This document shows, in pieces, positions 35,327-42,822 of a DNA stretch of 64,000 bases (its first letter is position 1; every line of letters starts with the position of its first letter). The notes beneath the pieces are model-generated. The model worked only from the letters and a program-made list of their open reading frames with translations, ran no database searches and was not told the DNA's origin. The DNA is from an uncultured Alphaproteobacteria bacterium (lineage in GTDB: Bacteria; Pseudomonadota; Alphaproteobacteria; RF32; CAG-239): the NCBI GenBank assembly GCA_934254585.1, contig CAKQLF010000005.1, positions 45,122 through 109,121 on the forward strand. The letters are read 5' to 3'. Both the position numbers and the translations under genes were made by a program.

Positions 35327-35354
35327 TTGACAGAAAAAGACATAAATGTATAAA
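35327..35354 (+). promoter_or_regulatory. Promoter, first island gene
   Basis: Consensus TTGACA (35327-35332), 16-bp spacer, TATAAA (35349-35354). Predicted start about 35361, giving a roughly 47-nt AT-rich leader without a clear Shine-Dalgarno. Confidence 0.75.
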
Positions 35355-35407
35355 TTAAAATTGTTTTGTAATTTTTATTAAATAGTTATGTTTAAATTTT
35401 AAGTATT

Positions 35408-35677
35408 ATGGATGAGCAGAAATGTTATTGGCTAGCAAAAAAATATGGGCTTTCACCTAGAGATGCCCGTAATTTTAGCCAAATGACCGAAGAACAGCGT
35501 CTTGTGTACCTTTTTTCAAGACTCGAAAAAGCTGAAAAATCAAATGAGGCTTTCAAGTACAAGTCTAGAATATTGGCAAACGAAGCAGAAGATGCTAAAA
35601 ATGTGGCTAGGCAGGAAATAGACAGGCTTAATAGCAAAGCTGCCAGACTTGAGCATGAACTTAACCGGAAATATTAA
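35408..35677 (+). CDS. Hypothetical coiled-coil protein, 89 aa
   Basis: Not recognised. The N-terminal 35 residues (CYWLAKKYGLSPRDARNFS) could be a small helical domain. The C-terminal half (about 40-88) is highly charged and predicted to form a coiled coil (EAEDAKNVARQEIDRLNSKA). It has its own promoter and terminator. The ATG follows TATT without a ribosome site, as in the acyl-carrier-like gene at 38150. Confidence 0.6.
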   Translation: MDEQKCYWLAKKYGLSPRDARNFSQMTEEQRLVYLFSRLEKAEKSNEAFKYKSRILANEAEDAKNVARQEIDRLNSKAARLEHELNRKY

Positions 35678-35706
35678 ATAATGTTTTATCGGTTGTGTTA
35701 GATTAA

Positions 35707-35747
35707 AATTCTTTGTTTTGTTTTAAGCTTAACAAAGAATTTTTTTG
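35707..35747 (+). terminator. Intrinsic terminator
   Basis: AAATTCTTTGTT and AACAAAGAATTT pair over 12 bp, followed by further T. Confidence 0.8.
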
Positions 35748-35757
35748 TATAAAATAC

Positions 35758-35785
35758 TTGACAAAAAAACGCTGAATGCTAAAAT
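35758..35785 (+). promoter_or_regulatory. Promoter of the repeat-protein gene
   Basis: TTGACA (35758-35763), 16-bp spacer, TAAAAT (35780-35785); same spacing as the promoter at 35327. Confidence 0.72.
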
Positions 35786-35820
35786 AAAAATAGCTTAAAT
35801 TATATGTGGTGGAGGCGGTT

Positions 35821-37353
35821 ATGGCGGGATTTGAAGATAGTAAGATATATCAGGCTGCAAAGGTTACTTATCAAGCAGTCAGCTGGTTTAAATCTAAAGC
35901 CCGAAAATTGCAAAAATCAGCGGTTAATGCGTATAAAGCTAACGCTATAGAAAATAAAAAAATGGTGCGCTCAGCAATGCGCTCTGTGAAAGACGGACTG
36001 ACATCATTTAAGAACAATATGGTTAATAAAGCTGAAGACAAGGCTTATGATGCTAAAGTTTTAGCGGGTAAAATGAAAGGCCGCTTTAACGGGTTGATGA
36101 ATAAGCTGAGGGCAAATACACAAGATAAGTTGGACAATGTGCATTATGGTTTGTTGGTGGCACAAGATAAGATAAAACCTGTTCTCAAAACCACTGCAAA
36201 GACATTCAATCAAGTGGCAAAAAATTTGCAAACGGTAGGTAAAGCCGGCTTAAACTCTACGGCACTGGCTATTGGATTGACAGGAATGGCGGCCGTAAAA
36301 AGCTATCAGGCAAGTGCAAAGGCTGTAAGCAACAATTACCAATCCTTTAGAAATGGTGCCAGAGTAATAATGAATAATGCAAATACCGCAAAAAATAAAG
36401 TGGTAACTGGTTTGCAACAATATAAACAACAAGCGGGAAAATCGCTTTCAGGTTGGCTTAATGCAAAAAAAGGACAATTGAAAAGTGCTTGGACAAGCAT
36501 TAAAACTGTTGCTATCAAAGTGGCGTCACCAATGGTTAAGTCATTTAACCGAGCGGCAAAGAATTTGCAAACAATACGCAAGGCCGGCTTGAACTCCACG
36601 GCACTAGCTATTGGATTGACAGGAATGGTGGCCGTAAAAAGCTATCAGGCAAGAGCAAAGGCGGTAAGCAACAATTACCAATCCTTTAGAAATGGTGCCA
36701 GAGTAATAATGAATAATGCAAATACCGCAAAAAATAAAGTGGTAACTGGTTTGCAACAATATAAACAACAAGCGGGAAAATCGCTTTCAGGTTGGCTTAA
36801 TGCAAAAAAAGGACAATTGAAAAGTGCTTGGACAAACATTAAAACCACTGTTACCAAAGTTGCTGCTCCGGTTGCAAAAGAGTTTAACCAAGTGGCAAAG
36901 AATTTGCAAACGGTAGGTAAAGCCGGCTTAAACGCTACGGCACTAGCTATTGGATTGACCGGAATAGCGGCCGTAAAAAGTTATCAGGCCGGTGCAAAAT
37001 TTGTAGGTGATAAAGTTGCACAAGCCAAGAATCTTGGCGAAAAAGCCGTAACAAATGGAATGTTTATGGCTGGAATGGTATCTTTTAAGGTTTCTAAGGT
37101 TGCCGGAGATAAAGTGGCGCAATTTAAGGCCGGAGCCAGTAAAAGGATTATGGGCGGGGTGAAATTTGCCCATAATGTAGTGAGAAATATTAGAAACGGC
37201 GGAAAAAATGCTTTGGGTGCGGTTGCTAATACTTTAACTTCAGCTAGAAAAGATATCAACAACGGAATATCCATTGCTAAGCAAGCTGTTAAACAACAAG
37301 CCAGAGGAAATATGACTCAATGGTTCAAAAAAGGTTTACAAGCGGGCAGATAG
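35821..37353 (+). CDS. Large Lys/Ala-rich repeat protein, 510 aa
   Basis: Not recognised. Very basic, rich in Lys, Ala, Asn and Gln. Two near-identical 113-residue repeats plus part of a third (from about residue 132). Each contains KNLQTVGKAGLNSTALAIGL, a short hydrophobic Gly-rich stretch (LTGMAAVKSYQ), and a long amphipathic segment (NNANTAKNKVVTGLQQYKQQ). There is no signal peptide. The pattern is like surface-coating or membrane-associating amphipathic-helix proteins (phasin-, LEA- or apolipoprotein-like), which is only an analogy. ATG 35821 follows GTGGAGGCGG; an upstream GTG in the same frame lacks such a site. Confidence 0.68.
   Translation: MAGFEDSKIYQAAKVTYQAVSWFKSKARKLQKSAVNAYKANAIENKKMVRSAMRSVKDGLTSFKNNMVNKAEDKAYDAKVLAGKMKGRFNGLMNKLRANTQDKLDNVHYGLLVAQDKIKPVLKTTAKTFNQVAKNLQTVGKAGLNSTALAIGLTGMAAVKSYQASAKAVSNNYQSFRNGARVIMNNANTAKNKVVTGLQQYKQQAGKSLSGWLNAKKGQLKSAWTSIKTVAIKVASPMVKSFNRAAKNLQTIRKAGLNSTALAIGLTGMVAVKSYQARAKAVSNNYQSFRNGARVIMNNANTAKNKVVTGLQQYKQQAGKSLSGWLNAKKGQLKSAWTNIKTTVTKVAAPVAKEFNQVAKNLQTVGKAGLNATALAIGLTGIAAVKSYQAGAKFVGDKVAQAKNLGEKAVTNGMFMAGMVSFKVSKVAGDKVAQFKAGASKRIMGGVKFAHNVVRNIRNGGKNALGAVANTLTSARKDINNGISIAKQAVKQQARGNMTQWFKKGLQAGR
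36216..37010 (+). repeat. In-frame 339-bp direct repeats (two full copies, one partial)
   Basis: Copies begin at 36216, 36555 and 36894, each at GGCAAA...TTTGC; spacing is exactly 339 bp (113 codons). Copies 1 and 2 differ at scattered positions only and include long identical stretches. Copy 3 is similar for about 110 bp and then diverges. This suggests recent duplication or continuing homogenisation. Confidence 0.9.
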
Positions 37354-37386
37354 AATTTTATAACATTATTTTTAGGAGAACAAATT

Positions 37387-37791
37387 ATGAGTTTAGAAAA
37401 AGAGTGGGTAGAAGACTTTGAAATTTTGGAAAATAACGGGGTCATTGGTATAAATATGCAATTGAGAGATGAACCTATTGATACGGCTGCATTGGTTTAT
37501 GACGGCCGCAATAGCGCAATTTTAATTCGCAATGAAAAGAAGGCCTACATTTTGACAAATTTAATTAACGAAGTCAGAAGTAAAATTGCCGACTCTAAAG
37601 AAATTCTGATTATTGAATCAGATGGCGAAGAAGTTGTAAATTCTTATACTTGTAGTGTAAACATCGTTCCTGAAATTCCTATTGAAGACACAATTCCTGA
37701 AACCTTGGGTGAAATGTTGGAAAACATCAAAGAGGCGTTTGGTGATGAAGGTTGTGCCGCCTTGGCGCGTAAATTTTGGGGAATTAAATAG
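37387..37791 (+). CDS. Hypothetical protein, 134 aa
   Basis: Not recognised. Acidic, soluble, mixed alpha/beta (EDFEILENNGVIGINMQLRD, then a C-terminal helix ENIKEAFGDEGCAALARKFW). Strong Shine-Dalgarno TTAGGAGAAC. Lies 33 bp after the repeat-protein gene and 12 bp before the next gene, so the three are probably one operon. Its acidity against the strongly basic repeat protein suggests possible partners (inference). Confidence 0.62.
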   Translation: MSLEKEWVEDFEILENNGVIGINMQLRDEPIDTAALVYDGRNSAILIRNEKKAYILTNLINEVRSKIADSKEILIIESDGEEVVNSYTCSVNIVPEIPIEDTIPETLGEMLENIKEAFGDEGCAALARKFWGIK

Positions 37792-37803
37792 TTTGGTAAG
37801 AAA

Positions 37804-38052
37804 ATGACAAACAAGTTGGATATAGAAACTCTCAATAGATTACGAGGAATTGGAGGCAATGCAAAGCCTGCTGAAAAGCAAGATGCGGAGCAAAAAGAGA
37901 TTAAGTCACCGGAAGATAAAGCAAAATCTGAAGCATTGGAAAATTTTTTAAACAATGTTCCTGATAATGTGGTGCCGGAAGACGAAAAAAAATATACAAC
38001 CAAGGATTTAGATGATTTTTTAGAAAATTTTATGAAAAATCATCATTCGTAA
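37804..38052 (+). CDS. Hypothetical charged protein, 82 aa
   Basis: Not recognised. A low-complexity Lys/Glu/Asp-rich middle (KPAEKQDAEQKEIKSPEDKA) between a short N-terminal helix and a C-terminal acidic helix (TKDLDDFLENFMKN). Probably disordered in isolation. Third gene of the island operon. There is no strong ribosome site (AAGAAA before ATG), so translation may be coupled to the preceding gene. Confidence 0.52.
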   Translation: MTNKLDIETLNRLRGIGGNAKPAEKQDAEQKEIKSPEDKAKSEALENFLNNVPDNVVPEDEKKYTTKDLDDFLENFMKNHHS

Positions 38053-38149
38053 TAAAAAATAAGTTGACAAAATTGCAAAAAAGAATGAACATAGAAGTAT
38101 AGTTTAATAATTCTTTGTTTGTATAATTTTAATTTAATTTTATATTATT

Positions 38150-38404
38150 ATGGATAAAATCGAGGCTAAAAAGAGTGTGTTAGCTATTGTTAAACAAGTT
38201 GACGATGTTGCGTACGACGAACTTAGCGAAAAGAAGAATATTGAAGACATAAAGTTGTCGGAATATTTTGATTCTTTGAGTATAGTACTGCTGAATATTG
38301 AGATTTTGGCAAGATACCCCGAGGCTGTTCACACCGCTAAAGAGCCGCTAAGAAAGGACACTACTATGGGCGATTTGATAAATTTCTTCGTTGAAGAACT
38401 GTAA
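38150..38404 (+). CDS. Acyl-carrier-protein-like small protein, 84 aa
   Basis: The spacing matches an ACP: helix I (residues 3-18), loop, then F40-D41-S42-L43 at the start of helix II (SLSIVLLNIEILARY), and a final TTMGDLINFFVEEL like the TVGDLVxYI end of ACPs. Ser42 would carry 4'-phosphopantetheine. It differs from housekeeping AcpP in lacking the usual GADSLD context, so it may be a specialised carrier or an ACP mimic. It has its own upstream TTGACA (38064) in an ATAAGTTGACA context like that at 35327, and no Shine-Dalgarno. Confidence 0.5.
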   Translation: MDKIEAKKSVLAIVKQVDDVAYDELSEKKNIEDIKLSEYFDSLSIVLLNIEILARYPEAVHTAKEPLRKDTTMGDLINFFVEEL

Positions 38405-38409
38405 AAAAA

Positions 38410-38510
38410 GCCGTGATGTTTTGCTTTTCATAGTGTGAAAATGGTTGATAATCTGCTTATTGCCAAGTTTTGATTTAACGGCGATGATTGTTGACCTGAT
38501 TAAATTTTAA
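38410..38510 (+). pseudogene. Decayed copy of the fabZ 3' end
   Basis: The DNA aligns with fabZ from about 35161 to its stop: shared runs include AATGGTTGAT, then TGATTTAACGGCGATGATTG against TGATTTGACGGCAATGATTG. In pieces it still reads VKMVDN and FDLTAMIVD (fabZ ends VGMVDD...ADLTAMIVD), but frameshifts and stops break it. It is followed, as in fabZ, by an ACCGAAAA-ACCGC terminator. So the last third of fabZ plus its terminator is present on both sides of the island. Confidence 0.78.
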
Positions 38511-38522
38511 TAAAAAATACCG

Positions 38523-38553
38523 AAAAACCGCTTGAAGAAACAAGCGGTTTTTT
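38523..38553 (+). terminator. Intrinsic terminator (paralog of the fabZ terminator)
   Basis: AAAACCGCTTG, loop AAGAAA, CAAGCGGTTTT then T. Same position relative to the fabZ remnant as 35274-35297 has to fabZ. Confidence 0.85.
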
Positions 38554-38596
38554 GCTTTGACAGTGCCAAATTTAAATGAGGAACATCTATTGATAA

Positions 38597-39145
38597 TTAT
38601 TTTTGAATATCCGACAAGACTTTCATTGATATAATTTTGTCAGGATTTATAACTGTGCCATTGTCCGCACTGTTACCTTTTTTAATGTGGTCAACATATT
38701 CCATTCCGGAAATCACTTGTCCCCAAACTGTATATTGGCCATCTAAAAATCCGGCATCGGCGAAACAAATAAAAAATTGGCTGTCAGCGGAATCCGGCGA
38801 GGCGGCTCTGGCCATAGAAACAGTTCCGCGTCCGTGGTGTTTATGATTAAATTCGGCTTTTAAGTTTTGCCCGCTGCCGCCGCGCCCTGTGCCTGTCGGA
38901 TCACCGGTTTGCGCCATAAAGCCGTCAATTACGCGGTGAAATTTAATCCCGTCATAAAAACCTTGGCGAACCAGTTCCTTAATGCGGGCAACGTGGTTCG
39001 GTGCCACGTCCGGAAACATTTCAATCAAAACAGTGCCATCTTTTAACTGTAAAGCTAAAGTGTTTTCCGCATCTTTAACTTCTGCGGCATCAGCTGCCGT
39101 CGAAAAAGTAAACAGAGCCAACAAGGTTAGAATAAGTTTTTTCAT
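38597..39145 (-). CDS. Periplasmic cyclophilin-type peptidyl-prolyl isomerase
   Basis: 182 aa. Signal peptide (MKKLILTLLALFTFSTAADA, cut near residue 20). Cyclophilin core: GIKFHRVIDGFMAQTGDPTG with the catalytic Arg, GTVSMARAASPDSADSQFFI and GQYTVWGQVISGMEYVD. Speeds cis-trans proline isomerisation during folding of exported proteins. Single gene. Confidence 0.93.
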   Translation of the reverse strand: MKKLILTLLALFTFSTAADAAEVKDAENTLALQLKDGTVLIEMFPDVAPNHVARIKELVRQGFYDGIKFHRVIDGFMAQTGDPTGTGRGGSGQNLKAEFNHKHHGRGTVSMARAASPDSADSQFFICFADAGFLDGQYTVWGQVISGMEYVDHIKKGNSADNGTVINPDKIISMKVLSDIQK

Positions 39146-39316
39146 TTTATTTCTCCCTAAAATTCAATTTGCTTCAGCATAGAAAGGATAAGTTAAAATA
39201 TAACTAAAAATATTGCCAGAGCTAAAGTAACTTATAATGAAACGTGTAAGCGAAAAAAATAATTGCATAATGTGATATTTTTATAATAATATAACTAAAA
39301 AGTGAAAGGAATAAAA

Positions 39317-39706
39317 ATGAAATTGTATTCTAAAGAAGCTATGTTTTTAGGTGGTTTGTATACTGTTTTAGCTATTCCTTTCACTTATTTAAATGAAGCA
39401 AGCAGCGGAATCTTACTGTTGTTGTTTATCTGTTTGGCAATAATATTATATTTTAATAAAAAACTTAGATTTTTAGAACGTATTGTTGCCGGTTATCCTA
39501 GAATTTCAAGTTGTTTAAGTTCTATGGGTTGGTATCCATACATATTTATAATTTTTACAATCAGTTTTATCGTTTCAGGTTATTTTATTGATTATCAGGA
39601 TAATTCCATAGAGAAGATATTTTCAATTTTTGATTATATCACAAGCATCTTGCTGATTATTTCTTTAGTTTTTTCTATTTATAAAAATTTTAAGAAACAG
39701 TCATAA
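39317..39706 (+). CDS. Small four-TM membrane protein, 129 aa
   Basis: Not recognised. Four hydrophobic segments (about 8-24, 28-45, 70-87 and 100-118) separated by short charged loops; Ile/Phe-rich. ATG 39317 follows GTGAAAGGA; a GTG five codons upstream is less likely. No partner genes. Likely an integral inner-membrane protein. Confidence 0.62.
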   Translation: MKLYSKEAMFLGGLYTVLAIPFTYLNEASSGILLLLFICLAIILYFNKKLRFLERIVAGYPRISSCLSSMGWYPYIFIIFTISFIVSGYFIDYQDNSIEKIFSIFDYITSILLIISLVFSIYKNFKKQS

Positions 39707-39741
39707 ATTTCCGCCTTACCGATTCGCAATGAAGTAAGCAA

Positions 39742-39770
39742 TAAAAAAGCCCCGCTGAAAAGCAGGGCTT
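39742..39770 (-). terminator. Intrinsic terminator of recA
   Basis: Minus strand AAGCCC/GGGCTT arms with an inner GCT/AGC pair and a T6 tail. Confidence 0.8.
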
Positions 39771-39800
39771 AAAACAATTGGAGATAGTTATAAAACCGTC

Positions 39801-40826
39801 TTAATCTTCGGTTTCCGGCTCATCATCGCCAATCATTTCCGTAGTCAGGTGACCGGCATCAGCGCGGATTTTATTTTCAATATCTTCGGCAACTTCCGGA
39901 TTCTCCATTAAATAGCGTTTGGCGTTTTCACGTCCTTGACCGATTTTATCGCCGTTATACGAGAACCACGCGCCGGCTTTTTCAATGATTCCGGATTTTA
40001 CGCCCAAATCAATCAGTTCGCCGGTTTTAGAAATTCCTTCGCCGTACATAATGTCAAAGTCCACAGTCTTAAACGGAGGGGCAACTTTGTTTTTCACAAT
40101 TTTCACGCGGGTTTGCGAGCCGATGACTTCATCTTTATCTTTAATCGCGCCCACGCGGCGAATATCCATACGCACGGAAGCGTAGAATTTCAAAGCGTTA
40201 CCGCCGGTTGTGGTTTCCGGATTGCCGAACATAACTCCAAGTTTCATACGAATTTGGTTGATGAAGATAATCAGAGTGTTAGAGCGGGCAACCGTGGCGG
40301 TCAGTTTACGCAAAGCCTGACTCATCAAACGGGCTTGCAAGCCCATGTGAGCATCACCCATTTCACCTTCTAATTCGGCCTTTGGTACCAAAGCGGCAAC
40401 CGAGTCGACAACCATAACATCAATAGCACCGGAACGAACCAATGTGTCGGCAATTTCCAAGGCTTGTTCGCCGGAATCCGGTTGGGAAACCAACAAGTTT
40501 TCAATATCTACGCCGATTTTTTTAGCATACGACGGGTCAAGAGCGTGTTCCGCATCAATAAAAGCACAAGTTCCGTTGCGTTTTTGCGCTTGGGCAATAA
40601 CGCTTAAAGCCAATGTGGTTTTACCGGAACTTTCCGGACCATAAATTTCAATAATACGTCCCTTAGGCAATCCGCCGATTCCCAAGGCAATATCAATTCC
40701 CAAAGAACCGGTCGGAATAGCCTCAATATCAATATTGGTGTTTTGCCCAAGGCGCATAATAGAACCTTTGCCAAACGCACGTTCAATTTGGCTCAGGGCG
40801 GCATCTAACGCTTTATCTTTTTCCAT
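39801..40826 (-). CDS. recA: Recombinase RecA
   Basis: 341 aa. Strand exchange and SOS co-protease. Walker A GPESSGKTTL, core AFIDAEHALDPSYAKKIGVD, loop L2 region TTTGGNALKFYASVRMDIRR, acidic C-terminal tail (DDEPETED). Length is normal. An alphaproteobacterial SOS box lies upstream (40922-40936). Confidence 0.98.
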   Translation of the reverse strand: MEKDKALDAALSQIERAFGKGSIMRLGQNTNIDIEAIPTGSLGIDIALGIGGLPKGRIIEIYGPESSGKTTLALSVIAQAQKRNGTCAFIDAEHALDPSYAKKIGVDIENLLVSQPDSGEQALEIADTLVRSGAIDVMVVDSVAALVPKAELEGEMGDAHMGLQARLMSQALRKLTATVARSNTLIIFINQIRMKLGVMFGNPETTTGGNALKFYASVRMDIRRVGAIKDKDEVIGSQTRVKIVKNKVAPPFKTVDFDIMYGEGISKTGELIDLGVKSGIIEKAGAWFSYNGDKIGQGRENAKRYLMENPEVAEDIENKIRADAGHLTTEMIGDDEPETED

Positions 40827-40921
40827 ATTTGTTTTCCTTAAAAAATTATCCTAAATTCTTTATCTCGCATTTTGAACAAAAACTCAACACAAGTCTGAAT
40901 TTATCCGCTGAAATGTATATT

Positions 40922-40936
40922 GTTCTAACTTTGTTC
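40922..40936 (-). promoter_or_regulatory. LexA (SOS) box of recA
   Basis: GTTC-N7-GTTC on the plus strand (GAAC-N7-GAAC reading toward recA), about 96 bp upstream of the recA ATG. This direct-repeat operator is the known LexA target in alphaproteobacteria. A TTGCAA just upstream (minus strand) could be the -35, putting the box between -35 and -10. Confidence 0.8.
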
Positions 40937-41032
40937 TTTTTGCAAGCGCTTTTTATATTTTTGTGAATAATTAAGTATAAACTTGCGCCCAATTCATAAA
41001 AAGTGCTAAATCAAAAGCAGAGGAGAAACGAC

Positions 41033-41851
41033 GTGTTAAAAGACGCATACAAGTTATTGAAAGAAAAATCAGACGAGTGTTTGAAAAAAGTTGCTTATAA
41101 CGAGTTTTTTGAGGGTTATACCAAAGAAAAAATCCGTCATTCCTATCAAGTAATGGGGGCCGGAAATTATATAATTCCGCGGATTCAATGGCTGCAGAAA
41201 AAAGATTTGGCTTATGTCGATATGGTTAAATCTGCCGTTTTGCTGCACGATATTTGCCGATTCGCGGAAATAGAAGAAAGATGTTTGCATAACCGACAGA
41301 TTGACCACGGTCTTGCCGGCGGTGAATTTTTGCGTACTTTGCCGGAGTTTTCGGATGTTCGTATATGGCTGCCGATAAAACATCACGGACACTTGATTGA
41401 AGATTTATATAATGATGCAGACTATAAAAATATTCCTTCCGAAGAAACGAAACGCGAGGTTGAACGCATTTGTTTTATTATCCGTGATGCCGATAAAATT
41501 GCCAATTTACGGATGTTGGCTTATGAAGAAAATTTGCGCTATCTGTTTATAGGTAAAAAAGACGTCGTACCCGAATTAGACGGCCATATTTCAAAGGAAA
41601 TTCGTGAATATCTTGAAAAATTTGAAACTTTTCCGCGTTTGGGAAAACTTTCGGTTGCCGATAGAATGGCCGGATTCTTGTCGTGGTATTATGATATAAA
41701 TTATCAATATTCCATCGACTTTTGCGAAAAATTAAAGGTTACGTCGCGCTTGGTGAAGTTGTTTGAACAGTTGTGTGTTGATGAAGATTGTAAACAATTG
41801 CTTTTAGCAAAATTCACAGATTTTCTGCAACATCATCAATTTTTGCGCTAA
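41033..41851 (+). CDS. HD-domain metal-dependent phosphohydrolase
   Basis: 273 aa. HD signature: HSYQVMGAGNYI with the first His, LLHDICRF with the His-Asp pair, a further His pair (IKHHGHL) and IIRDADKIANL with the last Asp. Substrate unknown (nucleotide or phosphomonoester). The start is taken as GTG 41033 because AGAGGAG stands 7 nt upstream; the longer frame to 41003 has no such site. Divergent from recA. Confidence 0.83.
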   Translation: MLKDAYKLLKEKSDECLKKVAYNEFFEGYTKEKIRHSYQVMGAGNYIIPRIQWLQKKDLAYVDMVKSAVLLHDICRFAEIEERCLHNRQIDHGLAGGEFLRTLPEFSDVRIWLPIKHHGHLIEDLYNDADYKNIPSEETKREVERICFIIRDADKIANLRMLAYEENLRYLFIGKKDVVPELDGHISKEIREYLEKFETFPRLGKLSVADRMAGFLSWYYDINYQYSIDFCEKLKVTSRLVKLFEQLCVDEDCKQLLLAKFTDFLQHHQFLR

Positions 41852-41854
41852 GCC

Positions 41855-42706
41855 TTATTTCCAAAGGCTTTTACGGTTGCGGAACTCTTCAATTGTGGCG
41901 GTGACTACCGCTCCAAACAGCACAATGGTCCACCACGAATACATCCAAACCAACAAAATCGGCACAGTGGCAAGCGCGCCGTATAGAGTTCGATAAGTGA
42001 CGTTTAACACCAAGAAATAACTAAACCCGAAACGGAGTAACAGGGTTAAAATTAACGTCACACACGCGCCGCTGAAGGCACTTGAAACCCGAATTTTTTT
42101 GTTGGGTACAATCACATACGACAGCCACAGAAAAACAAAAGTGATTATGTTAGGCACAATAAAGGTCACAAAAAAATTATAGCCCAAAAAGTGTTCGGGA
42201 TGAAAATATTTTAGTGTAATCAAATAGCCTTTGAGCGAAAGGGCCGTGCCGACAAGCAACGGGCAAAGCGTGATAATTGTCCAATAAAGCGTGATTTTAG
42301 TGGCTAAGCGACGATGTTTTTTTACCTTAAAGATAAAATTAAAACTGTTTTCAATGGTAAACAACAGCAAAATAGCGGTGATGGCAATACCTAAAACGCC
42401 GATGGTGGTGAGTTTACTGGAAGCATTGACAAACTGCATTATATAATTTTGAATATTTTGCTCAATATTAGGCACAAAGTATTGAATAAGCGAATCTTGT
42501 ACCTGAGTGCGCACGTCTTCAAAAACCGGAAATGCGGCAAAAATTGCCAAAGCAATGGCAATCAGCGGTACCACGGCAATCAAAGTGGTGTAGCTCAAAG
42601 ATGCGGCAACTCGTAAAATCATTGCTTCTTTGGTGCGGATGCGCAAATATTTAAAAAATAAATGACAGAGTTTATTGAATTTTTTCGTGTCAAATCGGTC
42701 AGCCAT
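41855..42706 (-). CDS. YihY/BrkB-family inner-membrane protein
   Basis: 283 aa, about six TM helices. Recognised by AASLSYTTLIAVVPLIAIAL near the N-terminus and the final YGALATVPILLVWMYSWWTI. The family was once called RNase BN in error; its real role (a transporter or envelope function) is uncertain. Convergent with the HD gene, 3 bp apart. Confidence 0.9.
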   Translation of the reverse strand: MADRFDTKKFNKLCHLFFKYLRIRTKEAMILRVAASLSYTTLIAVVPLIAIALAIFAAFPVFEDVRTQVQDSLIQYFVPNIEQNIQNYIMQFVNASSKLTTIGVLGIAITAILLLFTIENSFNFIFKVKKHRRLATKITLYWTIITLCPLLVGTALSLKGYLITLKYFHPEHFLGYNFFVTFIVPNIITFVFLWLSYVIVPNKKIRVSSAFSGACVTLILTLLLRFGFSYFLVLNVTYRTLYGALATVPILLVWMYSWWTIVLFGAVVTATIEEFRNRKSLWK

Positions 42707-42770
42707 TTTACAACTTTCAAAAAAATGTTTACAAAACGGATAAATTTGTATAAGTATCTCTTTAGTAACT

Positions 42771-42790
42771 TACTTCCAAAAAAGGAAGTA
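42771..42790. promoter_or_regulatory. Perfect palindrome upstream of fabI
   Basis: TACTTCC, N6 (all A), GGAAGTA. It lies 17 bp downstream of a TTTACA/TATAAG promoter candidate (42728-42754) and 32 bp upstream of the fabI ATG. It has no T-run, so it fits an operator better than a terminator. Confidence 0.5.
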
Positions 42791-42822
42791 GTCTAGAACA
42801 AAATTAATAAAGGAACTAGAAA

